Shown piece by piece: positions 32,605 through 35,598 of a stretch of DNA of 35,598 nt. Made by a program: the position numbers and the translations under genes. Numbering within the stretch: the stretch's first letter is position 1; every line of letters starts with the position of its first letter. Source of the DNA: Oceanicola sp. 22II-s10i (lineage in GTDB: Bacteria > Pseudomonadota > Alphaproteobacteria > Rhodobacterales > Rhodobacteraceae); contig NZ_AQQU01000021.1 of assembly GCF_002210105.1 (NCBI RefSeq), forward strand, positions 1 to 35,598. The letters run 5' to 3'. The notes under the pieces are model-generated. The model did no database searches. It was not told the DNA's origin and saw only the letters and a list, made by a program, of their open reading frames with translations.

Positions 32605-34212
32605 TCAGCACACGAGATGTGCGGGCGCGATGCTGTCGAGTTCTGGCGCGAGGAGCGCGGCGAAGTCGGTTTCCAGCTTGATCGAGAGGCCATGCTCAGC
32701 CTGAGCAACGGGTAGCAGAACGATGCGCTCGATGATTTGGCGCAGGAACTGGTTTGCCTGGTCGACGAGATCAGGATCCCCGAGGAGCTGCTCCATCCGT
32801 TCGATGGCGCTCTCGAAGAGAACGGCCGGGTCCGGCATCACGGCGGCCGCAGTCTCTGCCTTCGCACGGAGTCTATGCAGCGCCTGCTCCAGGTCGGCGA
32901 TCTCGGCTTCTACTTCTTCCGAGCGTGCCCTGTAGAGCGCGAAGGGCGCTCCGTCCTCGATGGCGTCGAGAATGGCCTTCCGGGCGCTCTCCGCCTTGCC
33001 GAGCCGCTGCTGCAGCCTGACGATGTCCCGGCGCGGGTCCGAAGCCTCGATCTTGCGACGCTCCGTTTCGAGGGCTGCCGAGAAGGCCTCGAGCATCTCC
33101 GGCGAACGGAAGGCATCGCGGATGCGGCCAAAGACACGCCTTTCGATGCGCTTCTGCGAGATGCTGACCCGGTTCTCGCAGGCATGCTTTCGCGACTCGT
33201 TGCAGCGGAAGCTGGTGGCGCTGACCTTGACGTAGTTCGCGCCACAGCACCCGCAGACCATCAGCCCCGACAGCAGGTATCGATTGCGACGCGCGGCCTC
33301 GGGGTTCGCGCCGCCGGGCTTGTCGGCCACGCGTTTCGCGGCGCGGGTGATCTGGGACCGGCTCCGTTCCCAGAGATCGTCGGAGATGATGCGCAGACCG
33401 GGGATCTCCTGTTCGCGCTTTTCCAGCGGGGTCACCTCGGTGCGCTTCACGCCGGTCTTCGGATGGTAGTGCCGCGTCGTGGCACAGGTCACCGCGCGGC
33501 CGAGATAGAGCGTGTTGTGCAGGATACCGTAGCCCCGTGCGGCGTGGCCGCGGATGGTTGATGAATCCCAGGTGCCACCCTTCGGCGCGGGCACACCCTC
33601 GGCGTTCAGCGCCCGGGCGATGGTCACGGCGGACAGCCCCTCGGCGGTGTCCTCGAAAATTCGGCGTATGACCACGGCCTCGTCCGGGTTGATCCGGCGG
33701 TTCGGTTCGCCCGGTGCCGCATCTTCCACGATGTCGTAGCCGTAGGCCGAGGAATGCGTCCTGTTGCGGGACAGCGCGCCCTGCATGCCGCGCTTGGTAT
33801 GAACGCCGATCATCTCGGAGAACATCTGCGCGCCGTAGCCCTGCAGCAGGACCGTCACGAAGCTCTGCGGCCCCTCGGTGACGGAATAGAGCTGGATGCC
33901 CTGGAACTTGAACAGGTCCCAGGCCTCGAGCGTATGAGTGAGGTTGCGGCTGAGCCGATCCACTGCCTCGATCACGATCGTATCGAAGGCCCCGGCTTCA
34001 GCATCCGCCAGAAGCTTCAGGAAGCCCGGGCGGTCCTTGTTCCGTCCGGTCATGGCGTGGTCCGTGTAGACCTCGACCAGTTCGTAGCCCTGGCGTTCGC
34101 AGTGGTCGCGCGACATCCGGAGCTGATCCTCGATCGAGGTGTCTTCCTGCTGGGTGGAACTGTAGCGCGCATAGATGGCGGCCCGGCGGCCGCCTGCAAC
34201 GGGACGGATCAC
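32605..34212 (-). CDS. Large serine recombinase with zinc ribbon and coiled coil
   Basis: A 535-aa serine integrase. Catalytic domain at residues 8-150: IYARYSSTQQEDTSIEDQL with the nucleophilic Ser, HAMTGRNKDRPGFLKLL, VIEAVDRLSRNLTHTLEAW. The recombinase domain holds SSAYGYDIVE and RRIFEDTAEGLSAVTIARALNAEGVPAP. The zinc ribbon is complete (LMVCGCCGANYVKVS ... FRCNESRKHACEN), followed by a coiled coil (LETERRKIEA ... EEVEAEIADLEQALHRLRAKAETAA). It starts at a GTG (34212) with AAGGAGG 8 nt upstream, overlapping the stop of a 57-aa gene as GTGA; the longer frame upstream covers that gene and is rejected. It likely catalyses integration of the module next to ndk. Confidence 0.93.
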   Translation of the reverse strand: MIRPVAGGRRAAIYARYSSTQQEDTSIEDQLRMSRDHCERQGYELVEVYTDHAMTGRNKDRPGFLKLLADAEAGAFDTIVIEAVDRLSRNLTHTLEAWDLFKFQGIQLYSVTEGPQSFVTVLLQGYGAQMFSEMIGVHTKRGMQGALSRNRTHSSAYGYDIVEDAAPGEPNRRINPDEAVVIRRIFEDTAEGLSAVTIARALNAEGVPAPKGGTWDSSTIRGHAARGYGILHNTLYLGRAVTCATTRHYHPKTGVKRTEVTPLEKREQEIPGLRIISDDLWERSRSQITRAAKRVADKPGGANPEAARRNRYLLSGLMVCGCCGANYVKVSATSFRCNESRKHACENRVSISQKRIERRVFGRIRDAFRSPEMLEAFSAALETERRKIEASDPRRDIVRLQQRLGKAESARKAILDAIEDGAPFALYRARSEEVEAEIADLEQALHRLRAKAETAAAVMPDPAVLFESAIERMEQLLGDPDLVDQANQFLRQIIERIVLLPVAQAEHGLSIKLETDFAALLAPELDSIAPAHLVC

Positions 34213-34382
34213 TGCTGCACCTCCTTGCGCGGAGCACGGTCCGTGTTTGCTGCCGCGCGGGATTGCGCGCGAAGTTCGGCCCGGGCAAGCAGGACCGCAA
34301 GCGACTTGAACGCTATCTGCACGTCGGTCGTGCCTCCGGGAACGTCGTTGGCTGCGACGAGGCGACGGGTCTCGGTGGTCAT
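34209..34382 (-). CDS. Small protein coupled to the large serine recombinase
   Basis: A 57-aa protein (starts MTTETRRLVAANDVPGG, then a helix AFKSLAVLLARAELRAQSRAA). AAGGAGA lies 8 nt before the ATG, and the stop overlaps the recombinase start as GTGA. No known family. Coupling suggests a recombinase accessory or regulator. Confidence 0.65.
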   Translation of the reverse strand: MTTETRRLVAANDVPGGTTDVQIAFKSLAVLLARAELRAQSRAAANTDRAPRKEVQQ

Positions 34383-34519
34383 GAGAGTTCTCCTTCCGAG
34401 GTTGCGGGATGAGCAACTGGGCTCAGACAGGAAGGGGGATGATTGCGGTCCACACGGAAACGCTGGCCCGGCTTTTCGGCGCAGGTTTCCGAGAGGCACA
34501 GCTTACCCCACTGTAATTT

Positions 34520-34574
34520 CGAGAAGAAAAGCGGACGCGCCGGCCGGGCAGCAGCAGGAGTCGCCGGCGCGTCC
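34520..34574 (-). terminator. Terminator after the 146-aa gene
   Basis: A perfect 12-bp stem (GGACGCGCCGGC at 34533-34544, GCCGGCGCGTCC at 34563-34574) with an 18-nt loop, followed on the minus strand by GCTTTTCTTCTC. It begins 33 bp after the stop of the 146-aa gene and separates that unit from the recombinase pair. Confidence 0.7.
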
Positions 34575-34607
34575 TGACGCGGGTGTTCTGGGCCCGCGTG
34601 TTCCGAA

Positions 34608-35048
34608 TTATGAAGTCATGCGCATCGCTTCGATCGCACGCTCGGCGTGCATCAGGTCATGCACGGCAAGAAGCGTCTCGTGCAGGTCGTAGAGGAACAT
34701 CAGCGCGCGACCGAGTTCATCTGCCTCCAGCGTGCGGCGCTGCGCTGTCCAGTATGCCGGTGTGACGTTGCACTCGTCGGTATCGACATACTCGACGGTT
34801 GTCGTCCCCTCCTGCACCAGCCGCGCGATACGATCGGTGAGCACGTCGATCTCGACGAGGGTCTCCTCGTCGAAAATGCGTCGACGTTCGATGCGCTCGA
34901 GAAGTCGTTCCGGGCCGGACCGTTCGAGAGGCTTGAGATTGTGCAGCACATCCTCCCGAATGGCGGTTGCGACATCGCGGGATTTCGCGAAGGCCGAAGC
35001 GGCCAGGGCGTCGATGTTGTCGTAGGTGATCGGCAGCAGGTCAGTCAT
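34608..35048 (-). CDS. Unknown 146-aa protein downstream of a PemK-like gene
   Basis: A soluble, mostly alpha-helical protein rich in charged residues (LPITYDNIDALAASAFAKSRD ... ELGRALMFLYDLHETLLAVHDLMHAERAIEAM). I recognise no family, catalytic motif or DNA-binding motif. ATG 35048 has AAGGA 7 nt upstream; the ATG at 35054 would leave only 1 nt. It overlaps the end of the PemK-like gene by 8 nt and is followed by a strong terminator, so the two form a two-gene unit. An antitoxin or immunity role is possible but not supported by sequence. Confidence 0.65.
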   Translation of the reverse strand: MTDLLPITYDNIDALAASAFAKSRDVATAIREDVLHNLKPLERSGPERLLERIERRRIFDEETLVEIDVLTDRIARLVQEGTTTVEYVDTDECNVTPAYWTAQRRTLEADELGRALMFLYDLHETLLAVHDLMHAERAIEAMRMTS

Positions 35049-35529
35049 GTGCATGTCCTTTGTTTTTCTGGCTGGCGGCGTGAAGGGCGCGGTTCCGCTC
35101 GAGGAAATCGCGCTCTTCTTGCTGCCAGCGGCGCTGCTCCTCCCGGCGTTCACGGCGCATCTCCCGGGCGATGTCCGCTTCGGCCTGAATGCGGGCGCGG
35201 ACGTCGTTCATGCGCTCGCGGAGGTCGTCATCCAGGAACCCGATGATCGGCGATGCAGTGCCTTCTGCAGGCTCGAAACCGCTGTGATCGAGCCCGACCG
35301 TGATCCGTCGAAGGCCGACGAAACGTGTCGGTCGATCGAGCCCGGCCGTTTCCATGCCCGACTTGGTTGCAGCGATGATGTTGTAGCCTCGGTTCGCGCG
35401 CGTCCGAGAAGAGGTGCCATAGGCGATTGATGCGGTGCGACGGCCCAGACGTTCCTGCACGTCGAGAACGAGGCAGGGGCGCAGCTTCGGCGTGGCCGCC
35501 TCGTCGCCGTCATCGGGAGCTTCGGCCAC
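35041..35529 (-). CDS. PemK/MazF-like protein with long charged C-terminal tail, damaged start
   Basis: About 162 aa from a GTG at 35529. Residues 14-70 resemble the PemK/MazF fold (KLRPCLVLDVQERLG ... ASIAYGTSS ... RFVGLRRITV), toxins that cleave RNA in toxin-antitoxin pairs. The last 60 residues are a highly charged helix (ERMNDVRARIQAEADIAREMRRERREEQRRW) unlike a plain MazF. The GTG has no ribosome site, and the frame continues upstream as LFRFPV to a TGA at 35551-35553 with no start codon. In the next frame the sequence reads CTGACGACGGACACTCTT, suggesting a lost ATG and a small frameshift. The true start could also lie beyond my reading, or the gene may be inactive. Confidence 0.5.
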   Translation of the reverse strand: MAEAPDDGDEAATPKLRPCLVLDVQERLGRRTASIAYGTSSRTRANRGYNIIAATKSGMETAGLDRPTRFVGLRRITVGLDHSGFEPAEGTASPIIGFLDDDLRERMNDVRARIQAEADIAREMRRERREEQRRWQQEERDFLERNRALHAASQKNKGHAHD

Positions 35530-35598
35530 CGGGAAGCGGAAGAGTGTCCGTCGTCAGAGTTTTTCGGACTTCTGGGGCCGTTTTGTAACGAAGGCTCT
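35530..35598. other. Right edge of the window, no complete feature
   Basis: 69 bp containing the probable damaged 5' end of the PemK-like gene. Nothing else is recognisable. Confidence 0.4.

Noticed and set aside
34213..34416. In-frame upstream extension of the 535-aa recombinase
   Set aside because: The GTG at 34212 has a strong ribosome site and the catalytic domain starts right after it; the extension covers the coupled 57-aa gene.
1..35598. CRISPR array
   Set aside because: No regularly spaced short direct repeats were seen anywhere, and no Cas-like gene is present.

Overview
The window is high-GC alphaproteobacterial DNA and looks like a member of the Rhodobacterales. Pointers are the TRAP-transporter catabolic operon, the P27 terminase / ParB-methylase / PrimPol prophage genes, the DUF2924-recombinase cassette, and the paired-hairpin GC-rich intergenic sequence next to ndk. 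No species is assigned. Most of the window is accessory DNA. The only clearly core-looking stretch is about 29.1-32.3 kb (tRNA-Ser, VOC protein, enoyl-CoA hydratase, DHFR-like reductase, ndk).

Layout. (1) 1-550: the edge of a truncated gene that resembles the N-terminus of a histidine-kinase-like/sacsin-type ATPase, followed by degenerate sequence with a strong hairpin. (2) 552-7845: a minus-strand catabolic operon, transcribed BKACE-family beta-keto acid cleavage enzyme, TRAP DctP, DctQ, DctM, cyclase-family hydrolase, alpha/beta hydrolase. A divergent TetR regulator sits beside it, and a perfect 14-bp palindrome lies in the shared promoter region. A hairpin between dctP and dctQ probably sets the ratio of binding protein to permease. 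(3) 7893-8465: a scar made of an internally deleted IS3-family element and pieces of two prophage genes. (4) 8466-18603: a minus-strand phage-type operon, read from an unknown 708-aa protein through a Com-like zinc ribbon, a sigma-like protein, an AlpA-like HTH, PrimPol-ATPase, ParB-methyltransferase, a small membrane protein, an HTH protein, P27 terminase small subunit and a serine resolvase. No large terminase, portal, capsid or tail gene is present, so this is a decayed prophage or a satellite-like element. (5) 18882-21057: a divergent, translationally coupled cassette of DUF2924 protein, serine recombinase and HTH protein. (6) 21212-28818: a complete type I restriction-modification operon, hsdM-hsdS-hsdR, coupled to a YgjP-type metallopeptidase. 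(7) 29112-32345: tRNA-Ser(GGA) and the core-looking metabolic genes. (8) 32605-35529: a second mobile module with a 535-aa large serine recombinase, a coupled 57-aa protein, an unknown 146-aa protein and a PemK/MazF-like protein with a damaged start.

The most interesting points are these. A Com-like zinc ribbon gene lies directly upstream of a perfect hairpin that ends one base before the next start codon, which recalls the com-mom translational switch of phage Mu. The leading 708-aa gene is unrecognised and has an inverted repeat overlapping its leader. The operon has a satellite-like gene content. All assignments come from reading the sequence; no database search was run.
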